Assembly (NCBI GenBank): GCA_023443925.1
Contig: JAEZSL010000374.1
Coordinates: forward strand, 1 to 53,811
Direction: 5' to 3'
From: Bacillota bacterium
Lineage (GTDB): Bacteria; Bacillota_A; Clostridia; Lachnospirales; Lachnospiraceae
Length of the DNA stretch: 53,811 bases
The translations under genes were made by a program, and so were the position numbers. Positions within the stretch are counted from its first letter, which is position 1, and each line of letters begins with the position of its first letter. This document shows, piece by piece, positions 1 through 8,728 of this stretch. A model generated the notes under the pieces. It was not told the origin of the DNA and did no database searches. It saw only the letters and a list, made by a program, of their open reading frames with translations.

Positions 1-65
1 TCTACCAGCAAAAATTTATCCTCATACTCTACAATACCTTTCACCATGATTTTGTATTTTTCCAT
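1..65 (-). CDS. NUDIX hydrolase, N-terminal fragment (runs off left edge)
   Basis: Only the first 21 codons lie in the window. They begin at an ATG at 65 preceded on the minus strand by a strong AAGGAGG ribosome site. The peptide starts MEKYKIMVKGIVEYEDKFLL, a pattern (beta strand, then an acidic residue and K-F-L-L-V) common at the N-terminus of NUDIX pyrophosphohydrolases, which cleave nucleoside diphosphates linked to another moiety. The catalytic NUDIX box lies outside the window, so the family call rests on a short fragment. Confidence 0.55.
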   Translation of the reverse strand, partial: MEKYKIMVKGIVEYEDKFLLV

Positions 66-406
66 AGCCATCCTCCTTGAATTCGTATGTTTTATCGTCG
101 TGTTTAAAATACGTCAGCATAGGATAACGAAAAGGTCCAAGACCTATTTCATCTGAAATATTTTTTCTAGATTTTTATCGAGATTTTTACTAAAATTTTT
201 CTGAAATATTTTTCTGTATTATTTTTCATCCTTATTATAACGTAACTCTATCCTGAATACAACAGCAGGATACTTAAAATATGCAAAAATTTCTAGCATA
301 TTTTCCAGCCACAAGGTTAACCATATCATTATCTAATAGAAGCAATTGATGTATACTCTGCTTATTATTACTGTTAGTTTAGTCTTTTGAAAGGAGTGAG
401 TTTGCT
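66..406. other. AT-rich divergent intergenic region
   Basis: This 341-base stretch separates the minus-strand NUDIX gene from the plus-strand small gene at 407, so it should carry both promoters. It contains several T-rich copies of GAAATATTTTT-like sequence between about 155 and 225. I see no convincing hairpin, ORF or riboswitch motif. Confidence 0.4.
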
Positions 407-658
407 ATGGATAATCCCAACGGCGTTAATTCTTTTCCCTATGGTTTAACAACACTTCCCCTCGGAATAACCACCACCATGACCGGTTTTCCCCATGCCC
501 TGGATAGCCTCATGAGCGATGATGAAGGTGCCAGGCATTATTTAGATAATATGGATGAATCAAAGAAAGCAGAAGTGCTGCGGAATGTTAAAGATTTTCA
601 GTCTCAGGAGGAATTAGAACGTTACCTGTATCACCTGGAAAATGAGGAATTCAAATAA
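407..658 (+). CDS. small unknown protein, 83 aa
   Basis: I do not recognise this protein. A good AAAGGAG ribosome site lies about 10 bases before the ATG, and a strong terminator follows within 40 bases, so it looks like a real single-gene transcript. The first 35 residues are rich in Gly, Thr, Pro and Leu with no charge until about residue 38. The second half is strongly charged and probably helical (DESKKAEVLRNVKDFQSQEE). There is no signal peptide or membrane span. The acidic helical C-terminus might mediate protein contacts, but no function is claimed. Confidence 0.6.
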   Translation: MDNPNGVNSFPYGLTTLPLGITTTMTGFPHALDSLMSDDEGARHYLDNMDESKKAEVLRNVKDFQSQEELERYLYHLENEEFK

Positions 659-694
659 AACTTTATCCTGCTGCCGGTTAAACCAAATAAAAAA

Positions 695-748
695 CCTGCT
701 GTTTTAATTGTCTGATAAGGTCAGACGATTAAAACAGCAGGCTTTTCT
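695..748 (+). terminator. Rho-independent terminator after the small gene
   Basis: A near-perfect 21-bp inverted repeat (695-715 with 721-741, starting CCTGCTGTTTTAATTGTCTG) has a short loop and is followed by a T-rich tail. It closes the transcript of the 83-aa gene before topB. Confidence 0.85.
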
Positions 749-763
749 TAGTATACATGGGCG

Positions 764-838
764 TTAGGTTGAAAAATATAAACTTTTTTCAACATCCTGA
801 TTTATACGTGCGCCTAAGCGCACAGATAGGAGTTTAAT
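764..838 (+). repeat. two-hairpin 5' element, copy 1 (before topB)
   Basis: This element has the same layout as copies before the genes at 9922 and 31223. First comes a hairpin of the form TTAGGTTGAAAAA ... TTTTTTCAAC, then the conserved ATCCTGATTT, then a second hairpin GTGCGC/GCGCAC, then an AGGAGTTTAAT ribosome site ending at the start codon. The conserved order and the embedded ribosome site suggest a mobile or amplified leader that now sets translation of the downstream gene. Confidence 0.7.
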
Positions 839-3007
839 ATGAAATCACTGGTTATTGCTGAGAAACCCTCAGTTGCAAGAGATATAGCAAGAGTTTTAAA
901 ATGCGGTAAAAATAATAACGGAGCCCTGGAAGGTGAAAAGTATGTCGTAACCTGGGCACTTGGACATCTGGTAACCCTTGCGGATCCGGAAGGTTATAAT
1001 GAGAAATATAAAGAGTGGAAGATAGAACACCTGCCCATGCTTCCGGAGAAGTTTGAACTGGTTGTCATAAAGCAAACCGGAAAGCAGTACCAGACGGTAA
1101 AAAACCAGATATACCGGAATGATATTTCAGAAATTATTATTGCAACCGATGCCGGACGGGAAGGAGAACTGGTAGCCAGATGGATTCTCGAAAAAGCAAA
1201 TAATAAAAAACCGGTTAAAAGGCTGTGGATTTCCTCCGTTACCGATAAGGCAATAAGAGAAGGTTTTACCCATTTAAAAGATGGTAAGGATTATATTAAT
1301 TTATACAGAGCAGCTGCCGCCAGAGCGGAAAGCGACTGGATCGTAGGGATGAATGCTACCAGGGCACTGACCTGTAAATATAATGCAAGCCTTTCCTGCG
1401 GCCGTGTTCAGACACCGACGTTAGCTATGATTGCAAAGAGAGAGGATGAAATTAAGAGTTTCAAACCTAGACCCTATTATGGACTAAATGGCAGAACGAA
1501 AAATCTGACGGTTACCTGGAGAGATAAACGTACCAAAGAAAAGACTGTTTTTGAGAAGCAGAGAATAGAAGAGATTTATAATAGAATAAAAGGGAAAAGC
1601 GGAACAGTCACCGAGGTTAAAACCACCCCTAAAAAATCCTACGCACCCGGGCTTTATGATTTAACGGAATTACAGCGGGATGCCAATAAATTGTATGATT
1701 TTTCGGCCAAAGAAACTTTAAATATTATGCAGCGACTCTATGAAAATCATAAAGTATTAACCTATCCAAGGACGGATTCCAGATATCTTCCGAAGGACAT
1801 TGTCGGAACCCTGAAGGAAAGGCTGGATGCCGTTTCTATAGGTCCTTATAAACAATTGGCAGGCAGGCTTGCCAGAAAGCCCATTGTTACCAATTCTTCC
1901 TTTATAGACGACAGCAAGGTCAGTGACCATCATGCCATAATTCCAACCGAGGAATTTGTCCGGCTGGATAATATGAGTACCGATGAGAGAAAAATTTATG
2001 ATCTTGTAGTAAAAAGATTCCTGGCGGTTTTGTATCCCCCCTGTGAATATGAGGAAGTTTCAGTACTAGCAGTAATTGATAACGAAGAATTTGCAGCCAA
2101 AGGTAAAGTCATTAAATCCCTGGGTTATCGTGAAGTTTATGAGAGTGGAACTGATGAGGAAGAAGAGAGAATACTAAAGGCAGAGAAAGGTGAGATACTA
2201 AAAGATATTGAACTAATCATAACGGAAGGTAAAACAGTGCCGCCGGCTCCTTTTAATGAAGCAACCTTGTTATCAGCCATGGAAAATCCCGTGCATTTTC
2301 TGGAAGATAAGAACAAAGAGGTGGTAAAGACGCTGGGTGAAACCGGAGGTCTTGGAACAGTAGCTACCCGTGCCGATATTATAGAGAAATTATTTCATAC
2401 GTTCCTGATTGAAAAGCGGGGTAAAGATATCTTCGTTACGTCCAAGGGAAGACAGCTGCTGGAATTAGTGCCCGAAGACTTAAAAAAGCCGGAACTTACG
2501 GCGCAGCTGGAGATGAAGCTGTCACAAATTGCCCAGGGTAAATTAAAGCAGCAGAATTTAATGGAAGAGATGATATCCTACACAAAAGAAATTGTCTCAG
2601 AAATAAAAGAGGGTGAAGGAAAATTCCGGCATGATAATCTGACTAATACCAAATGTCCGGTATGCGGACAGAAAATGCTGGCAGTAAACGGTAAAACCAG
2701 CAGAATGCTCGTATGTAGTGACCGGGAATGCGGACACCGTGAAGTAATCGCCAGAACCAGCAACGCAAGATGTCCGGTTTGCCATAAAAAGATGGAATTG
2801 TTCGGACAAGGGGAAAAACAACAATTTACCTGCGTTTGCGGTTATAAAGAAAAACTAACAGCTTTTAAGGACAGACGGCAGAAAGAAGGAGCCGGAGTCA
2901 GTAAAAAAGATGTTGCTAACTATATGAATAAATTACAAAAGGAAACCAAAGAACCGGTAAACAATGCTTTTGCCGATGCGTTTGCTAAATTAAAAATAGA
3001 TAAATAG
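839..3007 (+). CDS. topB: DNA topoisomerase III
   Basis: This type IA topoisomerase relaxes negative supercoils and decatenates DNA through a transient 5'-phosphotyrosine bond. Residues 1 to about 140 form the Toprim domain, with the metal-binding TDAGREGE motif at about 103-110. The catalytic tyrosine is Tyr309 in LTYPRTDSRYLP. The Toprim and core domains have the usual order. The C-terminus (about 605-685) carries two zinc-ribbon-like segments, CPVCGQK...CSDRECGH and CPVCHKK...CVCGYKE. At 722 aa it matches full-length firmicute TopB. The ribosome site lies in the hairpin element just upstream. It appears to be transcribed alone and is closed by a shared terminator at 3074. Confidence 0.95.
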   Translation: MKSLVIAEKPSVARDIARVLKCGKNNNGALEGEKYVVTWALGHLVTLADPEGYNEKYKEWKIEHLPMLPEKFELVVIKQTGKQYQTVKNQIYRNDISEIIIATDAGREGELVARWILEKANNKKPVKRLWISSVTDKAIREGFTHLKDGKDYINLYRAAAARAESDWIVGMNATRALTCKYNASLSCGRVQTPTLAMIAKREDEIKSFKPRPYYGLNGRTKNLTVTWRDKRTKEKTVFEKQRIEEIYNRIKGKSGTVTEVKTTPKKSYAPGLYDLTELQRDANKLYDFSAKETLNIMQRLYENHKVLTYPRTDSRYLPKDIVGTLKERLDAVSIGPYKQLAGRLARKPIVTNSSFIDDSKVSDHHAIIPTEEFVRLDNMSTDERKIYDLVVKRFLAVLYPPCEYEEVSVLAVIDNEEFAAKGKVIKSLGYREVYESGTDEEEERILKAEKGEILKDIELIITEGKTVPPAPFNEATLLSAMENPVHFLEDKNKEVVKTLGETGGLGTVATRADIIEKLFHTFLIEKRGKDIFVTSKGRQLLELVPEDLKKPELTAQLEMKLSQIAQGKLKQQNLMEEMISYTKEIVSEIKEGEGKFRHDNLTNTKCPVCGQKMLAVNGKTSRMLVCSDRECGHREVIARTSNARCPVCHKKMELFGQGEKQQFTCVCGYKEKLTAFKDRRQKEGAGVSKKDVANYMNKLQKETKEPVNNAFADAFAKLKIDK

Positions 3008-3027
3008 CAATTGTTTTGATAGAATAA

Positions 3028-3066
3028 AATAATAGCAGAAAATAATAGCAGAAAATAATAGCAGAA
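3028..3066. repeat. three tandem 13-bp repeats
   Basis: Three perfect copies of AATAATAGCAGAA follow the topB stop codon. They look like slippage products in a non-coding spacer and have no evident regulatory role. Confidence 0.85.
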
Positions 3067-3073
3067 AGAACTT

Positions 3074-3114
3074 CAGCCGCATACAGTTGCTAAAATGAAC
3101 ACTGTATGCGGCTG
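3074..3114. terminator. bidirectional terminator hairpin between topB and flavodoxin gene
   Basis: A perfect 14-bp inverted repeat (CAGCCGCATACAGT with ACTGTATGCGGCTG, 13-base loop) lies between the converging topB and minus-strand flavodoxin genes. T-rich runs are weak on both sides, so efficiency is uncertain, but position and stability fit a shared terminator. Confidence 0.7.
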
Positions 3115-3148
3115 TAATAAATGAATTCCAGGATAAACTAAGTTGTAG

Positions 3149-3670
3149 CTATAATATTTTATTAATGTGGCTGATAGCCTGCTTTGACAAAAGCTTGATA
3201 TCAGCTTCTTTAATTTTGTATTCCGAGGTTTCCTTTCTGTCTGCCCGGGTGTCAGTTGAAATTAATTCGGCAATGTGCTGGTCAAGGAGGATTGCGGGGG
3301 CTCTCCCGGTTCGTTTTAAGAGTTCGGCTGACAATTTGGGATTTCCGCCGTCAGCTCCTCCGCTTATAGATAAAAATCCATATGGCACCTGTTTTTGGTT
3401 CAGGTATTTCAAATAGGCTCTAAGGGGCGAAGCTACATGCCCCATCCAAACCGGCCCGAACAAGAGGATGAGATCGTATTGTCCTAAGATTTCAGGTGGT
3501 GGAGTAACTTTTGGTATCCGGGAAAAAAGCATATCCATTACGATTGTTCCCATTGTAAAGGGCTGCGGTACTGAAACTTTAATATGTTTGGTCGATAAAT
3601 CCCTTGCCACGCAATCGGCAAGTGCGGTGTTATTACCTGTGTAGGAATAAGAAATTATTACAATATTCAT
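3149..3670 (-). CDS. flavodoxin-like protein
   Basis: A 173-aa protein with a flavodoxin fold. The N-terminal YSYTGNNTALAD loop is the FMN phosphate-binding motif (T/S-x-T-G-N-T class), and YDLILLFGPVWMGHVASPLR around residues 65-84 forms the second flavin-contacting loop. It probably carries electrons or reduces quinones in the cytoplasm. A clear AGGAGG ribosome site precedes the ATG. It is the last gene of a minus-strand set with the FMN-binding protein (about 70 bases upstream) and the SHOCT-like gene, which suggests a shared redox role. The partner enzyme is not shown by the sequence. Confidence 0.8.
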   Translation of the reverse strand: MNIVIISYSYTGNNTALADCVARDLSTKHIKVSVPQPFTMGTIVMDMLFSRIPKVTPPPEILGQYDLILLFGPVWMGHVASPLRAYLKYLNQKQVPYGFLSISGGADGGNPKLSAELLKRTGRAPAILLDQHIAELISTDTRADRKETSEYKIKEADIKLLSKQAISHINKIL

Positions 3671-3738
3671 GGAAGACCTCCTGTTTAAGTGCTTGATTTT
3701 TGATGGCCTTATTAACCTAGGCTTTGTGTTTGTTAGGT

Positions 3739-4209
3739 TTATTCTGGATTTGCCTTCTTTAATGCGTTTTCCAAGGCTTTCAAATGTGCCTTGGAAGTAA
3801 GTGTTGCACCACTGATGGCATCTACCTGCAGGGATTTTGTGTCAACGGCCTTTTTCAATAGATCAGCCATCGTTGCGCCGTTGGTCATTTCTGCCGGATT
3901 TCCGCTGCTATCTAAAGCACCTTTTAGAATTTGAATCCCAGTAACTGCACCGTCGGTTATGGTTATCCTAACGGCTGCATCTCTGCTATGGCCTTTTGTT
4001 CCGGTGTATTCACCTACAAATACCCCATCCTGCAGATTTGCAAAATCTGCATTCCCGATAGTCAATGCTTTTAGTTCATTTCTCACCGGAGCGTCAGCTA
4101 GAAATGCTGCAAGCAGGCCCAAAGCAACCACACCGAGTATTATTATGATAATATAACGGAACTTAATTTTCTTCCGTCTTGATTTACCTGCTTCCATATC
4201 TGTTCCCAT
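3739..4209 (-). CDS. membrane-anchored FMN-binding domain protein
   Basis: A 156-aa protein with one N-terminal transmembrane segment (about residues 17-36) and an extracellular FMN_bind domain like that of RnfG/NqrC. The C-terminal DAISGATLTSKAHLKALENA segment contains the D-x-I-S-G-A-T signature in which a Ser/Thr receives FMN by a phosphoester bond. ApbE performs that reaction in characterised systems, and an apbE gene lies at 37352. The GGAGG ribosome site precedes the ATG at 4209. Expected role: electron transfer across or outside the membrane. The adjacent flavodoxin could be the electron source (inference). Confidence 0.85.
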   Translation of the reverse strand: MGTDMEAGKSRRKKIKFRYIIIIILGVVALGLLAAFLADAPVRNELKALTIGNADFANLQDGVFVGEYTGTKGHSRDAAVRITITDGAVTGIQILKGALDSSGNPAEMTNGATMADLLKKAVDTKSLQVDAISGATLTSKAHLKALENALKKANPE

Positions 4210-4263
4210 ACTTTTTCCTCCAATTTATTTTAATGAATTAAGACTTTTCCGACTACTCCCCAT

Positions 4264-4296
4264 GCAGTATCATCGCAAGCGAGCTTGCGATACTGC
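4264..4296 (-). other. stable hairpin inside the redox operon
   Basis: A 14-bp stem in two blocks (GCAGTAT and CGCAAGC with a 3-base bulge) lies in the 100-base gap between the SHOCT-like and FMN-binding genes. On the minus strand it is not followed by a T run, so it is more likely an RNA-processing or stability element than a terminator. Confidence 0.5.
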
Positions 4297-4310
4297 TTAA
4301 ATAGAAAGAT

Positions 4311-4619
4311 CTACTCCAGAGTGATTGTTACATGCTCATTCTTATCCGGTTCATCAACATCCGCCAGAATGCAGGGAAGCGAGAGTTCCCCGCTATTTAA
4401 TGCTTCTTGGATGGCATCCAGATCAATATCCTTTAGCCTGTCAAGTTCCTCTTTCCCGTGTCCCTGCTGTTTTGCATCGGCAGATATCTGACCGAATTTA
4501 ATTCCCATCTTAACAAAAAAATAGGGTATATGCACATTGGCTGTTGACTCGCCATTCTTGGTTACCTGAATATGAATATTCTTAGGCTTTATCGGTTTTA
4601 CCTGCTGCTTTTTTTCCAT
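4311..4619 (-). CDS. small SHOCT-like/unknown protein
   Basis: A protein of 102 aa when started at the ATG at 4619. The longer ORF's upstream ATG at 4637 sits inside the AAAGGAGG ribosome site and is rejected. The central segment VHIPYFFVKMGIKFGQ and the acidic helical segment that follows (DRLKDIDLDAIQEALNSG) resemble the SHOCT-like domain found at the N-terminus of some DUF4097-type envelope stress proteins, where a short amphipathic helix is followed by a charged helix. There is no transmembrane span. It is the first gene of the minus-strand redox operon and lies just behind a TetR-type operator-like dyad. Confidence 0.6.
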   Translation of the reverse strand: MEKKQQVKPIKPKNIHIQVTKNGESTANVHIPYFFVKMGIKFGQISADAKQQGHGKEELDRLKDIDLDAIQEALNSGELSLPCILADVDEPDKNEHVTITLE

Positions 4620-4641
4620 GTAAATTCCTCCTTTCATTATG

Positions 4642-4667
4642 AATGAACAAATTTATATTCGTTCATT
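4642..4667. promoter_or_regulatory. candidate TetR site before the redox operon
   Basis: A 7-bp inverted repeat (AATGAAC ... GTTCATT, 12-base centre) lies just upstream of the SHOCT-like gene. Its half site shares GAATGAA with the perfect palindrome at 5300-5343, though the spacing differs by about four bases. The same regulator could bind both, but this is inference. Confidence 0.45.
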
Positions 4668-4673
4668 TTGAAA

Positions 4674-4710
4674 CAAAAAATACTGCTCACCTGTTTTTAA
4701 TGGGAGCAGT
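4674..4710 (-). terminator. terminator overlapping the end of the TetR gene
   Basis: On the minus strand the stem ACTGCTC/GAGCAGT is followed by ATTTTTTG. The upstream arm and stop codon of the TetR gene lie within the stem-loop, so the last codons are also terminator sequence. Confidence 0.7.
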
Positions 4711-5278
4711 CCACCAGGCTATTCATTATTAACTCCGTCATCTGCTCTAAAAGTTCCGGAAAATATTCCAGCCCGATTTCCTCTTTGTGTGTATCGACAT
4801 TTATAATTGCTGCGAAAATCATCATAATCATTTTACTGTCAATATCACTTCGCATTATTCCCTGATCTTTCCAGTGGTTTATCAGTTTCAGAAAACTGTC
4901 ATATAAAAAATCTACGGTATTGATTCCGTTTTCTTCCCGATAAAACTGCTGAAGTTTTTCAAATACGCTTTTATTGTACCACTCTTTTAGTATGGGATTT
5001 TCTTTCATTCCTTCCACGTTGAGTTTCAGCATTTGCCTGACCACCAGAAGAGGGCTTTGGTCCAGGTCCAGCGACTGAAAACAGGTCTGCTTCAATTTAG
5101 CGTTTTCCTCCAGGAAAATATCCATAAATAATTTTTCTTTGGAGGAGTAATAATTATAGAAGGTTCCAACGGCCATTCCAGCTTTTTTTGTGATTTCTGA
5201 AATATTCGTATCCTTAAACCCCTTCAAAGCAAACAACGTCTTCGCACTATCATAAATCAATGTCTTTTTGTCCTCCAC
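4697..5278 (-). CDS. TetR/AcrR family regulator
   Basis: A 193-aa repressor when started at GTG 5278, which has an ideally spaced GGAGG site. The longer ORF to 5374 would run through the palindrome at 5300-5343 and is unlikely. The N-terminal TetR helix-turn-helix reads TNISEITKKAGMAVGTFYNYYSSKEKLF, followed by a ligand-binding helical domain. It lies directly upstream of the redox operon on the same strand, with its own terminator between them. It probably represses itself through the palindrome and perhaps the redox operon through the related half site at 4642. The ligand is unknown. Confidence 0.88.
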   Translation of the reverse strand: MEDKKTLIYDSAKTLFALKGFKDTNISEITKKAGMAVGTFYNYYSSKEKLFMDIFLEENAKLKQTCFQSLDLDQSPLLVVRQMLKLNVEGMKENPILKEWYNKSVFEKLQQFYREENGINTVDFLYDSFLKLINHWKDQGIMRSDIDSKMIMMIFAAIINVDTHKEEIGLEYFPELLEQMTELIMNSLVDCSH

Positions 5279-5299
5279 AGCTGCACCTCCAAGTTTACT

Positions 5300-5343
5300 A
5301 TTATAATATGAATGAAAAAAATAATGTTCATTCATATTATAAT
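5300..5343. promoter_or_regulatory. perfect 17-bp palindrome, likely TetR operator
   Basis: Arms ATTATAATATGAATGAA and TTCATTCATATTATAAT match at all 17 positions around a 10-base A-rich centre. The site sits 22 bases upstream of the TetR GTG start, where autorepression would be expected. The T/A-rich outer arm may double as a -10 element. Confidence 0.75.
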
Positions 5344-5344
5344 C

Positions 5345-5756
5345 ACATGAGAAGAAATTGTCAATACATTTCATTTCTATATTAATAAATTTAATTTCAT
5401 TATTAATAAATTTAATTCCAACATTAATAAATTAACAATAAATTAATAATAAATTATTATTAATATTGTATGAATATCAATTTATTTATGATAAAAATAT
5501 GGACAACCTTTAGTCTGCATGTTATATTAAAATCTAAAGGTACCCATTCTCAAAATTTTTGACGGAACACCAGCATTAATTGTTAACATACTTTTTCACA
5601 GTAATAAATTAGAACGGACAGTTACAATAACTTCATTAGCCGGTAAATTAAAATTATGTTAAAATATAATGAGTTTTGGCGTGTCTGCTTGTCATCTGTG
5701 CCATTTTGGGATATAATGAGGTTGGTTATGTTTTACAGTGATTTCCGGAGGTATAT
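5345..5756. other. AT-rich divergent intergenic region
   Basis: This stretch between the TetR gene and xpaC holds near-perfect direct repeats of TATTAATAAATTTAATT with a 21-base period (from 5380 and 5401) and a third partial copy. Downstream are less AT-rich bases that should hold the xpaC promoter. No ORF or stable hairpin is apparent. Confidence 0.5.
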
Positions 5757-7145
5757 ATGGATAAACGGAACTTTTCAAATATAGGTGAAGATATTAAAAA
5801 TATAGTACAGGATGCGGTTAATACCGGGGATTTTCATCAGTTAAGCAGGGATATCGGCAATACGGTAAACAGTGCGCTGGATGAAGCAAGAAATTCGATC
5901 CGGTGGACTCAGGATAGCAGAAAGCGAATGAACCGGGAAGCAGGTTTTAATTCCTGGCGGAATAATAATCCCGGCGGGAATGGTTTTTCTCAGAAGAAAA
6001 ATACCGCAGATCAAAACAGAGCATCAAATGCATACAATAATCAAAACAGGTATTATAACAACACAAAAAATCAAAATCAGGCTAATAACACCCAGCTTCG
6101 TAACCGCTATGGGAATACGCCCAAAATAACAAATACAGTCGTACCTATAGGAAAGGTAGCCGGTATCTTATGTACGGTGTTTGGCAATATCGGTGTAGGT
6201 GTATTTGGGCTTGGTACTATCGTATTAATGGTAGTGGGCCATCTATTAGGTCTGGACGAATTTTATGCTACCATTGTACTTGGAATTCTACCCTTATTAC
6301 TAATCAGTGTACTTGTTTTAGCCAGAGGGAATAAGATACGCCGGAGATTACGCAGAATGCAGCAGTATGTGACTAAGATGAGCGGAAGGAATTACTGCCA
6401 GATTAAGGATCTTCAGGCCAGTACCGGATTAAGCAGCCGGTTTCTGGTAAAGGATTTGCAGAAAATGATTACCATTGGTATGTTTCCGCAGGGACACATT
6501 GATGAGAATAAAACCAGTTTTATGCTGGATAATGAAAGCTACAAACTGTACATGGACTTGCAGGATAATATAAAAAAGGTGAAATTGGAAGAACAGAAGA
6601 AGCAGGAATTCCTGAAAAAAGAAGATGAAAAGAAACAGGAAGGCCTTAAGAGGGAAGAGGAAAAACGCCAGGAATCCGTTAAAAATGCCGGCGGGGCAGA
6701 TAAAGAAGTCAGAGGTATTCTTGAGGAAGGCAGGCGTTATATCCACCAGATAAAAGATGCAAATCAAGCAATCCCGGGCGAAGAAGTTTCCCGTAAATTA
6801 GACCGTCTGGAAGATGTTACAGGTAAGATTTTTGACTATGTGGAACTTCATCCGGATCAGATACCGGAGATCAGAAAATTTATGGAGTATTATCTGCCTA
6901 CGACTCTAAAACTACTGGAGGCTTATAAAGAATTTGACAGACAACCTGTTCAGGGTGAGAATATAACTACAGCTAAAAAAGAAATAGAGAAGACACTGGA
7001 TACCATTAATCTTGCCTTTGAGAACTTATTGGACGACCTCTTTGAGGATGCGGCTATGGATGTATCCACCGATATATCCGTATTGAATACCATGCTTGCG
7101 CAGGAAGGTTTAACCGAAAATAATTTAAAAAGTTTTTCTAAATAA
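5757..7145 (+). CDS. xpaC: XpaC-like membrane protein (5-bromo-4-chloroindolyl phosphate hydrolysis family)
   Basis: A 462-aa protein. Residues 1-130 are polar, with an Asn/Gln-rich low-complexity segment (about 70-125). Two transmembrane helices follow at about 133-162 and 168-190. A basic segment NKIRRRLRRMQQYV precedes a winged-helix-like region. A Lys/Glu/Gln-rich coiled coil spans about 275-310, and the C-terminus is helical. The arrangement of two membrane spans followed by a coiled coil, and the telA gene 48 bases downstream, fit the XpaC family. The family name reflects an old phenotype; the biochemical role is not established. The pair is often linked to envelope stress and toxic-anion tolerance. 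Confidence 0.75.
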   Translation: MDKRNFSNIGEDIKNIVQDAVNTGDFHQLSRDIGNTVNSALDEARNSIRWTQDSRKRMNREAGFNSWRNNNPGGNGFSQKKNTADQNRASNAYNNQNRYYNNTKNQNQANNTQLRNRYGNTPKITNTVVPIGKVAGILCTVFGNIGVGVFGLGTIVLMVVGHLLGLDEFYATIVLGILPLLLISVLVLARGNKIRRRLRRMQQYVTKMSGRNYCQIKDLQASTGLSSRFLVKDLQKMITIGMFPQGHIDENKTSFMLDNESYKLYMDLQDNIKKVKLEEQKKQEFLKKEDEKKQEGLKREEEKRQESVKNAGGADKEVRGILEEGRRYIHQIKDANQAIPGEEVSRKLDRLEDVTGKIFDYVELHPDQIPEIRKFMEYYLPTTLKLLEAYKEFDRQPVQGENITTAKKEIEKTLDTINLAFENLLDDLFEDAAMDVSTDISVLNTMLAQEGLTENNLKSFSK

Positions 7146-7193
7146 AAAATAATATGAAATGTCTTTTATTTCACATTAATCAGGAGGAATAAT

Positions 7194-8342
7194 ATGAATC
7201 AGGATACACCTACATTGACATTTGAACCTTTTTTAGAAGAAGATGCCTTACCAAAGGTTAAGGAGGAACTTACCAATGCGCAAACCGGTTCTGAGGCGGC
7301 CGTATTTGATGAAAGTACTCTGACTCCGGAAGAAAAAAGAATGGTTAACGATTTTTCCAATCAGATAGACCTTAATAAATCCAATTTAATACTCCAATAT
7401 GGTGCCGGTGCCCAGAAAAAAATTGCGGACTTTTCCGAATCTGCCTTAAATAATGTAAAGACCAAGGATTTGGGGGAAGTCGGTGAAATGCTTTCCAGTG
7501 TAGTAATGGAATTAAAGAGTTTTGATACCGAGGAAGAGGAAAAGGGAATTCTGGGATTCTTTAAGAAAACCTCCAATAAGCTGACTGCCATGAGAACTAA
7601 ATATGATAAGGCGGAAGCAAATGTAAATAAAATCTGCAAAGTACTGGAGACACATCAAATCCAGCTGTTAAAAGATATTGCAATGCTGGATAAAATGTAT
7701 GATTTGAATAAAACCTACTTTAAAGAACTGTCCATGTATGTTTTAGCCGGTAAAAAGAAGCTGGCTAAAGTACGTGAGGAAGAAATACCGGTACTTATGG
7801 ATAAATCCACCCGCAGCGGGTTGCCGGAGGATGCCCAGGCCGTTAATGATCTGGTTGCTATCTGCAATCGGTTTGAAAAGAAAATACATGATCTGGAACT
7901 GACCAGAATGATATCCATACAGATGGCACCACAGATTCGTCTGGTACAGGGCAATGACACCTTAATGGCTGAAAAGATCCAGTCAACTCTGGTCAATACA
8001 ATTCCCCTCTGGAAGGGTCAGATGGTTTTAGCTTTAGGTGTTACACACTCAGGACAGGCTGCAAGAGCCCAGAGGGAAGTAACCGATATGACCAATGAAC
8101 TGTTAAAAAAGAATGCTGCTACGCTTAAAATGGCAACCATAGAGACAGCAAAGGAATCGGAGAGGGGTATAGTAGATATAGAAACCCTTCGTATCACCAA
8201 CGAGTCCTTAATTACAACCCTGGATGAAGTTATGAGGATCCAGACAGAAGGTCACCAAAAGCGGAAAGAAGCGGAAGTTGAATTAAACCGTATTGAGAAT
8301 GAACTGAAAAATAAGCTTCTTGAGATATCCAAGAATAAATAA
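7194..8342 (+). CDS. telA: TelA/KlaA-like toxic anion resistance protein
   Basis: A 382-aa soluble, almost wholly helical protein. Features of the TelA family are the central LLKDIAMLDKMYDLNKTYFKEL and TRMISIQMAPQIRLVQGND segments, and the C-terminal region with repeated long helices ending in a charged coiled coil. An AGGAGG site precedes the ATG. It forms a two-gene operon with xpaC, and a terminator follows at 8382. Members are associated with tellurite and other stress resistance, but the mechanism is not known. A structural role at the membrane with XpaC is plausible. Confidence 0.88.
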   Translation: MNQDTPTLTFEPFLEEDALPKVKEELTNAQTGSEAAVFDESTLTPEEKRMVNDFSNQIDLNKSNLILQYGAGAQKKIADFSESALNNVKTKDLGEVGEMLSSVVMELKSFDTEEEEKGILGFFKKTSNKLTAMRTKYDKAEANVNKICKVLETHQIQLLKDIAMLDKMYDLNKTYFKELSMYVLAGKKKLAKVREEEIPVLMDKSTRSGLPEDAQAVNDLVAICNRFEKKIHDLELTRMISIQMAPQIRLVQGNDTLMAEKIQSTLVNTIPLWKGQMVLALGVTHSGQAARAQREVTDMTNELLKKNAATLKMATIETAKESERGIVDIETLRITNESLITTLDEVMRIQTEGHQKRKEAEVELNRIENELKNKLLEISKNK

Positions 8343-8381
8343 GCATATCATTCATCAGAGTGTAAAAATGTGCTTAGAAAG

Positions 8382-8437
8382 CAGCCTGATCCCTTGTTAT
8401 GCGGCAAATTGCCTGTAGCACTGGCCAGGCTGTTTTT
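8382..8437 (+). terminator. terminator after telA
   Basis: The stem CAGCCTG/CAGGCTG encloses a 37-base loop that contains a smaller GGCAA/TTGCC hairpin. TTTTT follows at 8433. The size of the loop makes strength uncertain. Confidence 0.65.
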
Positions 8438-8728
8438 ATGTAATAAATACTTCCTTATATTAAGCAATACACGGAGACTGTTAGGAAAGAATATATATGG
8501 ATGTCCTGAAGATAACAGATACATAGGATTTTATTAATTACATAGATTCGATGGTATCCACCATTCATGTGAAAGAGCAAGATAGGGAAAGGCTGCATAA
8601 ACTACTCCGGTAGAAAATAATGCGAAAATAATTATACGGATATCTAAGGAATATGGCAGGTTTATATCTGTTTAACCCTGAAAACCAGCGCAGCCAGAGA
8701 TTAAACTAAAAATAAGGAGAACAAAAGG
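8438..8728. other. intergenic region before the oxidoreductase gene
   Basis: About 290 bases with no ORF, hairpin or recognisable riboswitch. It presumably contains the promoter of the Gfo/Idh/MocA gene, since a terminator closes the upstream operon. Confidence 0.4.
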
